This document shows, piece by piece, positions 9,526 to 19,143 of a stretch of 64,000 nucleotides of DNA (positions within the stretch are counted from its first letter, which is position 1; every line of letters begins with the position of its first letter). This stretch comes from Candidatus Zixiibacteriota bacterium. Its GTDB lineage: Bacteria; Zixibacteria; MSB-5A5; GN15; FEB-12. The notes below the pieces were generated by a model. The model was not told where the DNA came from and did no database searches. It was given only the letters and a program-made list of their open reading frames with translations. The stretch covers positions 1 through 64,000 of the forward strand of contig JAJRQO010000029.1 in the NCBI GenBank assembly GCA_024280215.1, given 5' to 3'. The position numbers and the translations under genes are program-made.

Positions 9526-10685
9526 ACAACCAATTGAGGGAAATTATTTTTTCGGGTATTGTCTCAGTCAGAGACAGGCTCTTGCAACTTGATAGCCCTT
9601 TACGTTTAGAGTCAGGGGAACCATCATTTGATACTCCTGTCCATATTAAAGAAGCAATGGCAAAAGCATTAGTTGATAACCATACCCACTACGCTGCATC
9701 TACGGGGATTAAACCGCTCAAAGAAGCAATTTTGAAAAAGATCATAGAAAAGAATAATATTAAAAATATTGATGGTCTCGATAAAATTGTCGTAACCAAT
9801 GGCGGTATGCACGCTTTGTACGCTACCTTTCGGACAATTTTAAACCAAGGCGACGAAGTTATTATCCCACAACCGAACTGGACTGCAACTGGCTCAATGA
9901 TTGAGCTCTCGGGTGGGACGCTTGTCAAAGTGAAGCTCAAGCCAGAACTTGCCTATCGTTGGGATATGGCTGAGTTGGAATCTAAAATAACTGACAAGAC
10001 AACCGCGATTTTAATCAATACGCCTCATAATCCAACTGGTGGAGTGATGACCAAAGATGATTTAAAAGCTCTATTACAGATTGCGGAAAAATATGACCTC
10101 TATGTTGTTTCCGATGAAGCGTATGAAGATATTATTTATGACCAAAAGCACTACTCGTTAGGTGAAGTTGCCTCTGATTTTCCTAAAAAAGTACAGGATA
10201 AAGTTATCACCGCTTTTACTTTTTCAAAATCATTCGCAATGACTGGCTGGCGGTTGGGTTATACTGTGTGTTCATCGGATGAATTTGCTAATAATATGAA
10301 AAAAATGATTCTGTATACAATCAATGGTGTTTCGACACCTACTCAATATGGTGGGATTGCAGCTCTTGAAGGACCAAGGGATTGTGTCGTTGAAATGGTC
10401 AAGACATACAAAACACGTCGGGATCTTTTGTTTGAAGGTGTTAATCAGACGCAATTTCTCAAATGCGAGACTCCTCCAGGTGGAGCATTTTATTTATATG
10501 CAAAAATCACCGATGATTGGGATAAATCATCATGGGATTTAGTAAATTATCTGATTGATAATTACTCAATGGGCTGTGTTCCTGGCGATATTTTCTACGA
10601 TGATGAGCCGTCGATTAGATTTTCTTACGCATGTGAGACTTCGATGATTGAAAAAGCGATTGAGAATCTCAAACAACCCGCATAA
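9522..10685 (+). CDS. Class I/II pyridoxal-phosphate aminotransferase
   Basis: 387 aa fold-type I aminotransferase. The Schiff-base lysine is Lys236 in FSKSFAMTGWRLGY. The cofactor Asp198 and Tyr201 lie in VVSDEAYED, and the NTPHNPTGG loop and a C-terminal substrate-carboxylate arginine (SIRFSYA) are present. It resembles the aspartate/methionine aminotransferase subgroup. The start codon overlaps the stop of the omega-amidase-like gene by four bases, so a glutamine-dependent transamination of an oxo acid with removal of the amide product is a reasonable inference. Substrate specificity cannot be read from the sequence. Confidence 0.88.
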   Translation: MNNQLREIIFSGIVSVRDRLLQLDSPLRLESGEPSFDTPVHIKEAMAKALVDNHTHYAASTGIKPLKEAILKKIIEKNNIKNIDGLDKIVVTNGGMHALYATFRTILNQGDEVIIPQPNWTATGSMIELSGGTLVKVKLKPELAYRWDMAELESKITDKTTAILINTPHNPTGGVMTKDDLKALLQIAEKYDLYVVSDEAYEDIIYDQKHYSLGEVASDFPKKVQDKVITAFTFSKSFAMTGWRLGYTVCSSDEFANNMKKMILYTINGVSTPTQYGGIAALEGPRDCVVEMVKTYKTRRDLLFEGVNQTQFLKCETPPGGAFYLYAKITDDWDKSSWDLVNYLIDNYSMGCVPGDIFYDDEPSIRFSYACETSMIEKAIENLKQPA

Positions 10686-10804
10686 TGGTGTTTATTGTTG
10701 CTGTCTAAGTTCTTATCTTGTATGCTATTAGTGTGTTGACAATGTTTGTCTGCTTTGTCCTGTTTTAGAACCACAAATTATTTTTCAGTTTTTGAGAATT
10801 AGGC

Positions 10805-10833
10805 TTGACGATGTCCTGTAAATGCTTTATTAT
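10805..10833 (+). promoter_or_regulatory. Sigma-70 promoter of the tRNA gene
   Basis: TTGACG (10805-10810), a 17-base spacer and TATTAT (10828-10833) are positioned so that transcription would begin about 15-18 bases before the tRNA. The match to a standard sigma-70 promoter is strong and is evidence that this organism uses conventional -35/-10 elements. Confidence 0.75.
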
Positions 10834-10856
10834 TTCAGACTTGGCTTTATTATTTC

Positions 10857-10930
10857 GGGCCCTTAGCTCAGTTGGTTAGAGCAGCTGACTCATAATCAGC
10901 GGGTCGCAGGTTCGAGTCCTGCAGGGCCCA
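10857..10930 (+). tRNA. tRNA with anticodon CAT, probably tRNA-Ile2 (lysidine-modified)
   Basis: 74-nt cloverleaf: acceptor stem GGGCCCT/AGGGCCC, D-loop AGCTCAGTTGGTTAGAGC, anticodon stem gctga/tcagc with loop CTCATAA (anticodon 10891-10893), T-arm GCAGGTTCGAGTCCTGC and discriminator A. CCA is not encoded. A CAT anticodon can be elongator Met, initiator Met or Ile2. C4-G69 and C5-G68 in the acceptor stem, and the overall likeness to E. coli ileX, favour the AUA-reading tRNA-Ile2 that TilS modifies. Met is the alternative. Confidence 0.9.
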
Positions 10931-11117
10931 TAATTGTTCCCTCGCTGGATTTGTTGGGAATAAAGCCGATAGAGAGAGTATGAAACATTTTGAAAGGTTG
11001 TTAATGTAGCTCACAAGAGCTCGGATTGAATATGATTGTAACATTGAAGAAAATAATATTGCGAGACAATAAAGTTCAGCTCATTGGAATGGCACACCAT
11101 ATGAGGATAAAAGATTA
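10931..11117 (+). other. Unassigned stretch between tRNA and terminator
   Basis: About 190 bases with no open frame of useful length. They contain a short palindrome (gagct near 11012-11022, tagctcacaagagctc) and end directly in a strong terminator at 11118-11158. It may simply be the 3' trailer of the tRNA transcript, or a small RNA with its own terminator. I do not recognise an RNA family in it. Confidence 0.35.
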
Positions 11118-11158
11118 AAACGCATTCATCTGGTTAAACAGATTGGATGCGTTTTTTT
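11118..11158 (+). terminator. Rho-independent terminator
   Basis: Stem AACGCAT/ATGCGTT, extended by ATCTG/CAGAT around a gttaaa loop, followed by seven T residues. An ATG inside this hairpin (11147) opens the frame of the next gene, but the real start lies downstream at 11204. Confidence 0.85.
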
Positions 11159-11203
11159 GTATATGAAAAAAACAGTTTATACATATCTGCATGGAGGCAT
11201 ACA

Positions 11204-11920
11204 ATGCAGCAAGATCTAAATAATTTATTAAAACTACAAGAAATTGATTACTTCCTCGGTGAATTAGAACGTTCCAAAGAGTATCTTCCTGATATGATGG
11301 AGAATCTCAAAAGAGAACTTGCTGAATCACAATTGAAGTATGAAACAGCAATGTCTGATTTGGAAGATGCGAATCTTAAGCAAAAAACCCTTGAGCTTGA
11401 AGTGAAAACCAAAGAAGTTGATTTGCAAAAATATCAACAACAGATGATGTCGATTAAAACCAATAAAGAATATGACGCATTAGTTGCTGAAATTGATATG
11501 ATTAAAAAAGGTATTTCCTCTATGGAAACTGATCTTTTGGAAACAATTGAATTGATTTCGACACTTGAAGCCAATATCAATGAATACAAAGAAAAATTAT
11601 CTCATATCAAAGATAACAATAGCAAACAATTGGCTATATTGCAGGAAAAGATTGACACGATTGGTGACAAAGTATCTGCTAAAAATGGTGAACGTGCGAC
11701 TGTCACAACTGAAATTTCCCGTCAAGTATTTTCTATCTATGATAGAGTGCGAAAAGGTAAAGGTGGCTCCGCTATTGTTCCTGTGAAAAGCCGTGCTTGT
11801 GGTGCTTGTTTTAAAACTTTGACACCCAAAAAAGTTCAGGAAATTAAAAAAGCTTTGAAAATATTAACGTGCGACAACTGTGGTAGGTTATTATATTGGG
11901 ATGCTGATATTTCAGCATAA
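11204..11920 (+). CDS. Coiled-coil protein with C-terminal C4 zinc ribbon (DUF164/zf-RING_7 family)
   Basis: 238 aa. Residues about 5-175 form a long antiparallel coiled coil rich in Lys/Glu. The C-terminus has four cysteines in two CxxC pairs (ACGAC and CDNC) that form a zinc ribbon of the zf-RING_7 family. The role in bacteria is not established; family members are proposed nucleic-acid or chaperone-associated proteins. The start is set by a GGAGG site at 11193-11197, six bases before ATG; the frame is open further upstream only because it runs into the terminator. It lies 31 bases upstream of guaB. Confidence 0.8.
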   Translation: MQQDLNNLLKLQEIDYFLGELERSKEYLPDMMENLKRELAESQLKYETAMSDLEDANLKQKTLELEVKTKEVDLQKYQQQMMSIKTNKEYDALVAEIDMIKKGISSMETDLLETIELISTLEANINEYKEKLSHIKDNNSKQLAILQEKIDTIGDKVSAKNGERATVTTEISRQVFSIYDRVRKGKGGSAIVPVKSRACGACFKTLTPKKVQEIKKALKILTCDNCGRLLYWDADISA

Positions 11921-11951
11921 TTATTAATTAAGAATCAGGTAAGTTACTGTT

Positions 11952-13421
11952 ATGACAAAAAAGATTTTAGATGATTTAGCCTTGACGTTTGACGATGTCC
12001 TTATGGTACCAGCATATTCAAATGTATTACCAAAAGATATTGACATTGCAACAACAATTGCAAAAGATATCAAACTTAATATTCCTATTGTGTCATCTGC
12101 GATGGATACCGTTACCGAGGCTCGCTTGGCAATTGCCTTAGCTCGTCAAGGTGGGATTGGGATTGTACATAAAAACCTTTCTCCAGAAATACAGGCTTCT
12201 GAAATTGATAAAGTTAAACGGTCAGAGTCAGGGATGATTGTTGATCCAATAACGATGACTCCTCATAAAACAATTGGCGATGCTCTGGAAGTGATGAAAC
12301 GTTTTTCTATCTCTGGTATTCCAATTACTGAAGATGGGAAACTTGTCGGGATTCTTACAAACCGTGATCTTCGTTTTCACAAAGAAAGTAATCGCTTAAT
12401 TTCTGAAATTATGACTACAGAAAATTTAGTAACAGTCAAAGAAGGTACAAACTTAGAAACTGCAAAAGAAATTTTACATAAGCACCGTATCGAAAAACTT
12501 TTGATTGTTGATGATAATCGTATTCTCAAAGGTATGATTACGGTCAAAGATATTATGAAAAAGATCCAGTATCCATTTGCTTGTAAGGACAGCCGAGGGC
12601 GACTTCGTGTTGGAGCTGCTGTTGGAGTTGGTGCTGATTTAGAAAATAGAGCTGAGCAACTTATAGAAGCAGGTGTTGATATCTTAGTCGTTGACTCATC
12701 GCATGGACATTCCGAGGGTGTTATAAGAGCAGTATCTTTTTTGAAAAATAAGTTCTCTCATGTTCCAGTTATGGCTGGTAATGTGGCGACAGGAGAAGGA
12801 ACCAAAGCACTCATTGGTGCTGGTGCGGATGCTGTTAAAATTGGAATCGGTCCTGGTTCTATATGTACGACACGAATTGTCACAGGTGGTGGAGTTCCTC
12901 AAGTTACTGCTATTATGAACGCTGTTAAAGAAGCTGACAAACAAAATATTCCTGTGATTGCCGACGGTGGTATTCGTTATTCTGGTGATGTTGTGAAAGC
13001 TTTATCATGCGGATCCTCGGCGGTAATGCTTGGTTCACTCTTTGCTGGAGTTGAAGAATCGCCTGGCGAGACAGTTCTTTTCGAAGGACGTACTTTTAAG
13101 GTTTATCGTGGTATGGGGTCTGTTGGAGCGATGAAAGCGGGTAGTAAAGATAGATACTTCCAAGACCATCAGGAAGAAAGTGCTAAATTTGTTCCTGAAG
13201 GTATTGAAGGAAAAGTCCCTTTCAAAGGTTTACTTGCTGATACAGTCTATCAAATGGTTGGTGGAATACGTTCCGGTATGGGTTTATGCGGTTCAGCAAA
13301 TTTAAAAGAATTAAAAGAGAAATCACAGATGGTTCGTATTTCTCCGGCGGGTATGTCAGAGTCACATCCCCATTCTGTTTCTATTACAAAAGAAGCTCCG
13401 AATTACCGCCGTATGTATTAA
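11952..13421 (+). CDS. guaB: Inosine-5'-monophosphate dehydrogenase
   Basis: 489 aa, the usual bacterial length. It oxidises IMP to XMP with NAD+, the committed step of GMP synthesis. It is a TIM barrel with an inserted pair of CBS domains (about residues 95-205). The catalytic loop [11 protein letters not shown] places the nucleophile at Cys305. The flap motif ([10 protein letters not shown]), the IMP-phosphate loop ([11 protein letters not shown]) and the C-terminal segment are complete. RNase P RNA follows after a short gap. Confidence 0.97.
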   Translation: MTKKILDDLALTFDDVLMVPAYSNVLPKDIDIATTIAKDIKLNIPIVSSAMDTVTEARLAIALARQGGIGIVHKNLSPEIQASEIDKVKRSESGMIVDPITMTPHKTIGDALEVMKRFSISGIPITEDGKLVGILTNRDLRFHKESNRLISEIMTTENLVTVKEGTNLETAKEILHKHRIEKLLIVDDNRILKGMITVKDIMKKIQYPFACKDSRGRLRVGAAVGVGADLENRAEQLIEAGVDILVVDSSHGHSEGVIRAVSFLKNKFSHVPVMAGNVATGEGTKALIGAGADAVKIGIGPGSICTTRIVTGGGVPQVTAIMNAVKEADKQNIPVIADGGIRYSGDVVKALSCGSSAVMLGSLFAGVEESPGETVLFEGRTFKVYRGMGSVGAMKAGSKDRYFQDHQEESAKFVPEGIEGKVPFKGLLADTVYQMVGGIRSGMGLCGSANLKELKEKSQMVRISPAGMSESHPHSVSITKEAPNYRRMY

Positions 13422-13459
13422 GAAAAAGTAGTTGATATTAAATAAATTAGAAGTCTTGA

Positions 13460-13828
13460 GAAAGCAGGAGAAACAGTCGCGCATGTGATGTAAATCTCAT
13501 GTGAGGAAAGTCCGAGCTCCACAGAATTACGATGCCCGATAACATCGGGGCGGAGAAATCCGACAGAGTAGTGCCACAGAAAATAGACCGCCCGCTTTAG
13601 TGGGTAAGGGTGAAAACGTGGTGTAAGAGACCACGAGCAATGGTAGTAATATTGTTGTTGGTAAACCTCATCGGGAGCAAGGCCAAATAGGGGAAGAAGG
13701 AGTTAATTCGCTCCGTTAGATTCCCGGGTAGGCTGCATGATGTGGTCAGGTAACTGGCTGCCTTAGATAAATGGCTGTTGTTCGTTTCGGCGAAATACAG
13801 AACTCGGCTTATACTCCTGCATTTTTTT
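13460..13828 (+). ncRNA. rnpB: RNase P RNA (bacterial type A)
   Basis: Catalytic RNA that matures tRNA 5' ends. The hallmark blocks are present in order: GAGGAAAGTCCGAGCTCC (near 13501), GTAAGGGTGAAAACGTG, GGTAAACC, GGAGCAAGGCCAAATAGGGG, CCCGGGTAGGCTGC and the 3' ACAGAACTCGGCTTAT. The ends pair as P1: gcaggag (13465-13471) with ctcctgc (13814-13820), followed by a T-run that would terminate it. Boundaries are approximate to within a few bases. A spurious ATG at 13771 opens the recJ frame inside this RNA. Confidence 0.95.
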
Positions 13829-13851
13829 CAATTCTTCGGTATGGAGGTTTT

Positions 13852-15594
13852 ATGAGCTGGATGCAAAAATCGTCCCAGCTAAAATGGGTTTTAGCGGAAA
13901 CGGTTGACACGGAAAAGATAGTTGCCCTTTCCAAAGAAACAAATTTACCAATGAGTATTGTTCGGATTCTTTGTAACAGGCATCTGGATACTTCCGAATC
14001 AATTCTAAAATTTTTAAATCCTGATATGAATGACCTCATTGACCCGTTTGAAATGACGGGGATGAAAAAAGGTATTGAACGTCTGACTCAGGCTCTTTTT
14101 AATAATGAAAAAATTATGGTCTATGGGGATTACGATGTTGACGGTATTACTTCGACAACTTTACTCTATATGATCTTCAATAAGCTTGGTGCCAATGTTG
14201 ATTTCTATCTGCCAAACAGATTAACAGAAGGCTATGGCTTGGCAGAAAAATCTATTGATATTTGTAAAGAAAAAGGTGTCTCTCTTATCGTAACCGTTGA
14301 TACAGGTATTACTGCAATCGATGAAATTGCCTATGCAAAATCTATTGGTATCGATGTAATAATTACCGATCATCACGAACCTGGAGAAGGACTCCCTGAT
14401 GCTATTGCGATTATAAATCCAAAACAACCTGATTGTGATTATATCTCTGAGTTATCAGGTGTTGGGGTGGCATTCAAATTTGCCCAAGGGATTTTCCGTA
14501 CCCTCAACCAAGAAGAAAAAGAACTTGATGAACATCTCGATTTAGTCGCTTTAGGTACAACTGCCGATATAGTTCCATTGGTAGGTGAGAATCGGATTTT
14601 TACAAAATTTGGAATTAAACAAATTGCTCGTACAACAAAACCTGGCTTGAAATCTTTGGCTTTTGTCTCAGGACTTATGGGCGAAGATATTTCAACTGGT
14701 CAAGTTGTCTTTATTTTAGCTCCTCGCATCAATGCTTTGGGTCGTTTAGGTAAAGCAGATGAAGCTGTCCGTTTACTGGCAACAAAAGATGAAAAACTTG
14801 CTTCTGAAATTGCTCGTAAACTTGACGAAGAAAATAAACGTCGGAAACAGATTGACGAAAAAACGCTCAAAGAAGCTCTTGCTCAAATGGAAGAAATTGT
14901 TGATATGGCGAATGACCATGCCATAGTTCTTGCTGGTGAAGGATGGCATCAAGGTGTCATCGGAATTGTAGCCAGTCGTTTGGTAGAAAGATACCATCTC
15001 CCGACTGTTATGATTTCTTTGCACGACGGAGAAGGCAAAGGCTCGGCTCGTTCGATTCCTGGCTTCCACCTCTGTGAAGCTCTTAAAAAATGTGAAGATT
15101 TACTCATCCGTTATGGCGGTCATAAATATGCTGCTGGTCTTTCTATTAAAACTGAAAATGTAGAAGAGTTCCGTAAACGGTTTGTAGAAGTATCAAATAC
15201 TACTCTTACTACCGAGGATGTAGTCCCAAAACTTAATATTGATTTAGAAATTGAACTTAACGATATCGATGATAGCTTTATGGATTCGATTGAAGATTTC
15301 GCTCCATTTGGACCTCACAATATGCGTCCTATTTTTATGACTCGTAACTGTGAAGTTGTTGGACAACCGTATGTTGTTGGTAAAAACCATTTGAAGATGA
15401 AAGTTCGCAAAGGTGATTCGATGTTTGATGTTATCGGATTTGGTTTTGGAGATATGGCTCGATTGATTTCTTCGAAGGGTTGTCTGGTTGATATTGTCTA
15501 TGTCATTGAATACAATACATACAATGATATTAAACGGAAACAGATCAGACTTAAAGATATTAAACTAACTGTTGGATCTATGCCAGCTGTATAA
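13852..15594 (+). CDS. recJ: Single-stranded-DNA-specific exonuclease RecJ
   Basis: 580 aa 5'-3' exonuclease of the DHH phosphoesterase family, acting in recombination and mismatch repair. Motif I is YGDYDVDGITST, motif III contains TDHHEPGEGLP, and the DHHA1 module has RYGGHKYAAGLSI. The C-terminal OB-like domain follows (NMRPIFMTRNCEVVG). The start is fixed by a GGAGG at 13843-13847 and excludes the earlier in-frame ATG, which lies in rnpB. It is probably transcribed from around the RNase P gene and is followed by meaB after a gap of about 18 bases. Confidence 0.95.
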   Translation: MSWMQKSSQLKWVLAETVDTEKIVALSKETNLPMSIVRILCNRHLDTSESILKFLNPDMNDLIDPFEMTGMKKGIERLTQALFNNEKIMVYGDYDVDGITSTTLLYMIFNKLGANVDFYLPNRLTEGYGLAEKSIDICKEKGVSLIVTVDTGITAIDEIAYAKSIGIDVIITDHHEPGEGLPDAIAIINPKQPDCDYISELSGVGVAFKFAQGIFRTLNQEEKELDEHLDLVALGTTADIVPLVGENRIFTKFGIKQIARTTKPGLKSLAFVSGLMGEDISTGQVVFILAPRINALGRLGKADEAVRLLATKDEKLASEIARKLDEENKRRKQIDEKTLKEALAQMEEIVDMANDHAIVLAGEGWHQGVIGIVASRLVERYHLPTVMISLHDGEGKGSARSIPGFHLCEALKKCEDLLIRYGGHKYAAGLSIKTENVEEFRKRFVEVSNTTLTTEDVVPKLNIDLEIELNDIDDSFMDSIEDFAPFGPHNMRPIFMTRNCEVVGQPYVVGKNHLKMKVRKGDSMFDVIGFGFGDMARLISSKGCLVDIVYVIEYNTYNDIKRKQIRLKDIKLTVGSMPAV

Positions 15595-15612
15595 ACAAGT
15601 TGTTGGTTGAAA

Positions 15613-16557
15613 ATGACAGTATTAGAAAATTTCTTAAATGGTGATAAACGAGCTTTATCTAAAATTATCAGTTATATCGAGAACCGTGAAGATGGTTACC
15701 GTGAACTTTTAGGTAAGCTCTATGCCAAATCAGGCAATGCTATTCGGATTGGCGTGACTGGTCCGCCTGGGGCGGGCAAGTCAACTCTTGTCAATGCACT
15801 CCTGCATAAATTTTTAAAAGAAAATAAAAAAGTCGGAGTCATCGCAGTCGACCCATCATCTCCTTTTACAGGAGGAGCCTTACTTGGTGACAGAGTGCGT
15901 ATGCATGAGTTCCCACTTGATGGAAATATCTTTTTTCGGTCAATGGCAACTCGGGGTGCATCGGGTGGACTCACTGCTGCGACGAACAATATCTTAGTGG
16001 CGATGGATGCATTTGGGTTTGATGTAACAATTGTCGAAACTGTTGGTGTCGGACAAGTCGAGCTTGATATTATCGATGCCTGCGATACTGTTGTCGTGAC
16101 ATTGGTGCCAGAATCTGGCGATGCAGTACAGGCAATGAAAGCGGGGTTGATGGAAATCGCCGATGTTTTTGCAGTCAATAAAGCTGACCGACCCAATTCT
16201 GATCGGATTGTGACTGACTTAAGGATGGCACTTGAGTTTAAAGCACACGATGAACATACTTGGATGATTCCTGTTGTTCCGACTGTGGCAATTGAACAGA
16301 AAAATATCGATGAATTATATGATAAAATATTTGAACATATTGCTTTTATAAAAGCAAATGGTAACTTTGAAATTCACAGACGTCTGCAAATTGAAAAAAA
16401 AATCATCGCTATTTTAAAAAGCAGATTTGAAAAAGAATATCTTGAGAAATTAGCTGAAAAAGTTGATTTTCATGATATTTCAGAAAAAGTCTTTCTTGGG
16501 AAAACTAATCCTTATATCGTCGCGTCTGAATTATTTGCCGACTTTAAAAAACAATAG
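15613..16557 (+). CDS. meaB: Methylmalonyl-CoA mutase-associated GTPase MeaB (ArgK family)
   Basis: 314 aa G3E-type P-loop GTPase that guards loading and repair of adenosylcobalamin in B12-dependent acyl-CoA mutases. It has the Walker A sequence GPPGAGKST, the ArgK/MeaB signature AVDPSSPFTGGALLGDRVRM, the switch region ETVGVGQVE and the guanine-specificity NKAD. It precedes the mutase gene by about 230 bases, as expected for its partner. A TTG two codons earlier (15607) is an alternative start; neither has a strong ribosome site. Confidence 0.95.
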   Translation: MTVLENFLNGDKRALSKIISYIENREDGYRELLGKLYAKSGNAIRIGVTGPPGAGKSTLVNALLHKFLKENKKVGVIAVDPSSPFTGGALLGDRVRMHEFPLDGNIFFRSMATRGASGGLTAATNNILVAMDAFGFDVTIVETVGVGQVELDIIDACDTVVVTLVPESGDAVQAMKAGLMEIADVFAVNKADRPNSDRIVTDLRMALEFKAHDEHTWMIPVVPTVAIEQKNIDELYDKIFEHIAFIKANGNFEIHRRLQIEKKIIAILKSRFEKEYLEKLAEKVDFHDISEKVFLGKTNPYIVASELFADFKKQ

Positions 16558-16733
16558 TATTTTGGTTTGTAAGTAGGCTAAAACTAATTTTTACATAGTT
16601 ACTTTTGAACAAAAAGAGAGTAAAAACTACTCAGAATTTCAAATTCTCACACTACAATTATATACACATAAATAACATCCTATCACGCAACAGGTTAATA
16701 CGAGCAAAATCGTGAAAATTTAGACTGGCATCC

Positions 16734-16762
16734 TTGATTTTTTACGCGTATTGATGTATTAT
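16734..16762 (+). promoter_or_regulatory. Sigma-70 promoter for the mutase operon
   Basis: TTGATT (16734-16739), a 17-base spacer and TATTAT (16757-16762) end 28 bases before the mutase start codon. The 230-base gap before it carries no gene that I can support. Confidence 0.65.
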
Positions 16763-16790
16763 GAGACTTAATATCTAATTGGAGAATTAT

Positions 16791-18488
16791 ATGTTTACAA
16801 AGAGTTTTATAGCACGACTTAAAAAGAAAATTGTTGAATGGGATAAATCAGCCGAACGCTTCCGAGCAAAAAAATCTATGCCTCGTTTTTTCACAGTTTC
16901 AGGTGAAGATGTCGACGAACTGTACACCCCTGATTCAATAAAAGGTGGCACCGATGAAAATTATTATGATGAAAATATTGGACTTCCAGGACAATATCCT
17001 TATACTCGTGGCGTACACCAAACACTCTACCGTTCAAAACTTTGGACAATGCGACAATTTGCGGGCATGGGAACTCCCGAACATACCAACGAACGATTCA
17101 AATATATTTTAGCACAAGGTGGAACAGGACTTTCGACAGCTTTTGATTTACCGACCCTTATGGGGTATGATTCTGACCATGAACGTTCGCTTGGTGAAGT
17201 TGGCAAATGTGGCGTAGCGGTCGACACTCTTGCTGATATGGAAATTATTTACAAAGATATCGACCTCGCAAAAGTATCTACTTCGATGACCATTAACTCT
17301 CCAGCATCTATGGTACTTGCCATGTATTTAGTTGTTGCTGAAAAACAAGGCGTTGACCTCAAAGATGTTCGCGGGACTCTTCAAAATGACATTCTCAAAG
17401 AATATATCGCTCAAAAAGAATTTATCTTCCCTCCGAAACCATCAATCAGGCTTATAACCGACATGATGTCCTACTGTACAAAGCATGTACCACAATGGAA
17501 TACTATTTCGATTTCTGGTTATCACATTCGTGAAGCGGGTGCAACTGCTGCTCAAGAGTTAGCCTTCACATTGGCTGATGGTTTCTGCTATATAGAATCA
17601 GCAATTGCCGATGGACAGGATGTTGATGATTTTGCTCCACGACTTTCATTCTTCTTTAACGCTCATTCTGATTTCTTTGAAGAGATTGGTAAATATCGTG
17701 CAGCACGTCGGATTTTTGCCAAGCGTATGAAAAATAAATATGGTGCGAAAAACCCTAAGAGTTGGTTACTTCGGTTCCACACGCAAACAGCAGGTTGTTC
17801 GCTTACTGCTCAGCAACCTGAAAACAATATCGTTCGTACCGCAATCCAAGCTCTCTCTGGTGTATTAGGTGGCACACAATCGCTTCATACAAACTCAATG
17901 GATGAAACGCTGGCATTACCATCTGAGAAAGCTGCCCTTATAGCTTTACGCACACAACAAGTGATTGCATTTGAAACAGGTGTCGCAAACACCGTTGACC
18001 CACTTGGTGGTTCATATTTTGTTGAAGCAATGACTGACAAAATGGAAGCGGAAGCGGAAGCATATTTTGAGGAAATCGACAAACGTGGTGGTGTGCTTGA
18101 ATGTATTGAACAAGGTTTCTTCCAGCAAGAGCTTGCTCGTTCGGCATATCAACACCAAATGGAACTTGAGAAAAAAGAACGGGTTATTGTTGGCGTGAAC
18201 GATTTTGTCTTAGAAGATGAAGTGATTGATATCCCAGTTTTAAAAATAGATAAAAATGTTGAAAGAGATCAATCAGCATTTTGTAAAAAAATAAAAGCAG
18301 AACGTGACAATACCAAAGTGCAGGAAACGCTGGCACGTCTTCGTGAAGCTGCTAAAACTGATGGAAATACGTTTGAGGTTATGATGGATTGTGCCAGAGC
18401 GTATGTGTCAGTCGGGGAAATGTGTGATGTGCTTCGTGAGGAGTGGGGCGAGTATTCAGAAACTCAAGCTGCAATGAGTGCCTCATGA
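16791..18488 (+). CDS. B12-dependent acyl-CoA mutase, catalytic subunit (paralog 1, Phe at the specificity position)
   Basis: 565 aa TIM-barrel half of a two-component methylmalonyl-CoA mutase-type enzyme. [46 protein letters not shown] and [13 protein letters not shown] are diagnostic. The C-terminal B12 domain is absent and is supplied by the gene at 20404. At the position of Tyr89 of the Propionibacterium enzyme this protein has Phe90 (TMRQFAGMG), whereas the Arg207 equivalent is kept (Arg220 in PSIRL). Phe at this site occurs in isobutyryl-CoA mutase, so the substrate may differ from methylmalonyl-CoA. A GGAG at 16781 supports the ATG used; a TTG at 16779 is disfavoured. Confidence 0.9.
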   Translation: MFTKSFIARLKKKIVEWDKSAERFRAKKSMPRFFTVSGEDVDELYTPDSIKGGTDENYYDENIGLPGQYPYTRGVHQTLYRSKLWTMRQFAGMGTPEHTNERFKYILAQGGTGLSTAFDLPTLMGYDSDHERSLGEVGKCGVAVDTLADMEIIYKDIDLAKVSTSMTINSPASMVLAMYLVVAEKQGVDLKDVRGTLQNDILKEYIAQKEFIFPPKPSIRLITDMMSYCTKHVPQWNTISISGYHIREAGATAAQELAFTLADGFCYIESAIADGQDVDDFAPRLSFFFNAHSDFFEEIGKYRAARRIFAKRMKNKYGAKNPKSWLLRFHTQTAGCSLTAQQPENNIVRTAIQALSGVLGGTQSLHTNSMDETLALPSEKAALIALRTQQVIAFETGVANTVDPLGGSYFVEAMTDKMEAEAEAYFEEIDKRGGVLECIEQGFFQQELARSAYQHQMELEKKERVIVGVNDFVLEDEVIDIPVLKIDKNVERDQSAFCKKIKAERDNTKVQETLARLREAAKTDGNTFEVMMDCARAYVSVGEMCDVLREEWGEYSETQAAMSAS

Positions 18489-18520
18489 TTATGAGTGTAT
18501 TATAAAAAGAGAGAATTGTT

Positions 18521-19141
18521 ATGACTGTAACTAAACAAATCAACGTAATCGATTCGGTGAAATCACCGGGTACCTCCGCATGCGGACTTGCTTGGGATGG
18601 ACAGAATTTTTGGTACTATGATTTGGCAGCACACACACTCTTTCAGGTTTCATTAGCTGGCGAAATTTTACAAGAAATCCATATTGAAACAGCATGTTGT
18701 GATACAACTTATTCGGGTGGACATATATGGCAAGCCTCTCCATCAACTAAGCAGATTTTCATTATTAATCCTGAAGACGGGTCTGTTGTGCGAACAATTG
18801 ATACTCCTGACAAATGTTCGGGGCTTTGTTTTACAGGCAAAGATTATGTCCGTGGCTCATGGACACGCAAAGAAATAATTTATTTTGACGAAGAAAATGG
18901 CGAGGAAATTCGCTCAATAAAAACTGGTGCGTCAACAACGGGGATTGCATTTGATGGTTCCTGTTTTTGGCATGGTGGTGAGATTGACGGAGTGAGTTAT
19001 CTTTTCAAAGTAAATCCAAATACTGAAAAATTTGAAAAATTCCCGTTAGACTTTACTATCTCAGGGTTGACCTTTGATGGAAGTTCTCTTTGGGCGGCAG
19101 ATGGCACTAAAAACAAATTTGTAAAATTAGAAATTGTTTAG
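18521..19141 (+). CDS. Small cytoplasmic beta-propeller-like repeat protein
   Basis: 206 aa with about five repeats of a short beta-sheet motif in the style of AFDGxxxW (GLAWDGQNFWYYD, AFDGSCFWHGG, TFDGSSLWAAD). This resembles YncE, NHL or glutaminyl-cyclotransferase-like propeller blades, but is shorter than a complete six- or seven-bladed protein. No signal peptide is seen. It contains a CxCC-like cluster in the second repeat (TACCDTT). It follows the mutase subunit by 32 bases and precedes the AlbA_2 gene by three bases. I know of no role for such a protein in propionate metabolism. Confidence 0.65.
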   Translation: MTVTKQINVIDSVKSPGTSACGLAWDGQNFWYYDLAAHTLFQVSLAGEILQEIHIETACCDTTYSGGHIWQASPSTKQIFIINPEDGSVVRTIDTPDKCSGLCFTGKDYVRGSWTRKEIIYFDEENGEEIRSIKTGASTTGIAFDGSCFWHGGEIDGVSYLFKVNPNTEKFEKFPLDFTISGLTFDGSSLWAADGTKNKFVKLEIV

Positions 19142-19143
19142 AT

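Noticed and set aside
10857-10930. Assigning the CAT tRNA as elongator or initiator Met
   Set aside because: Initiator features are absent, and C4-G69 and C5-G68 fit tRNA-Ile2; Met is kept only as an alternative.
11147-11203. Upstream extension of the zinc-ribbon gene
   Set aside because: The extension begins inside a terminator hairpin; the start at 11204 has a GGAGG and fits the family.
13771-13851. Upstream extension of recJ
   Set aside because: It overlaps the 3' part of RNase P RNA; the GGAGG-led ATG at 13852 is far better.
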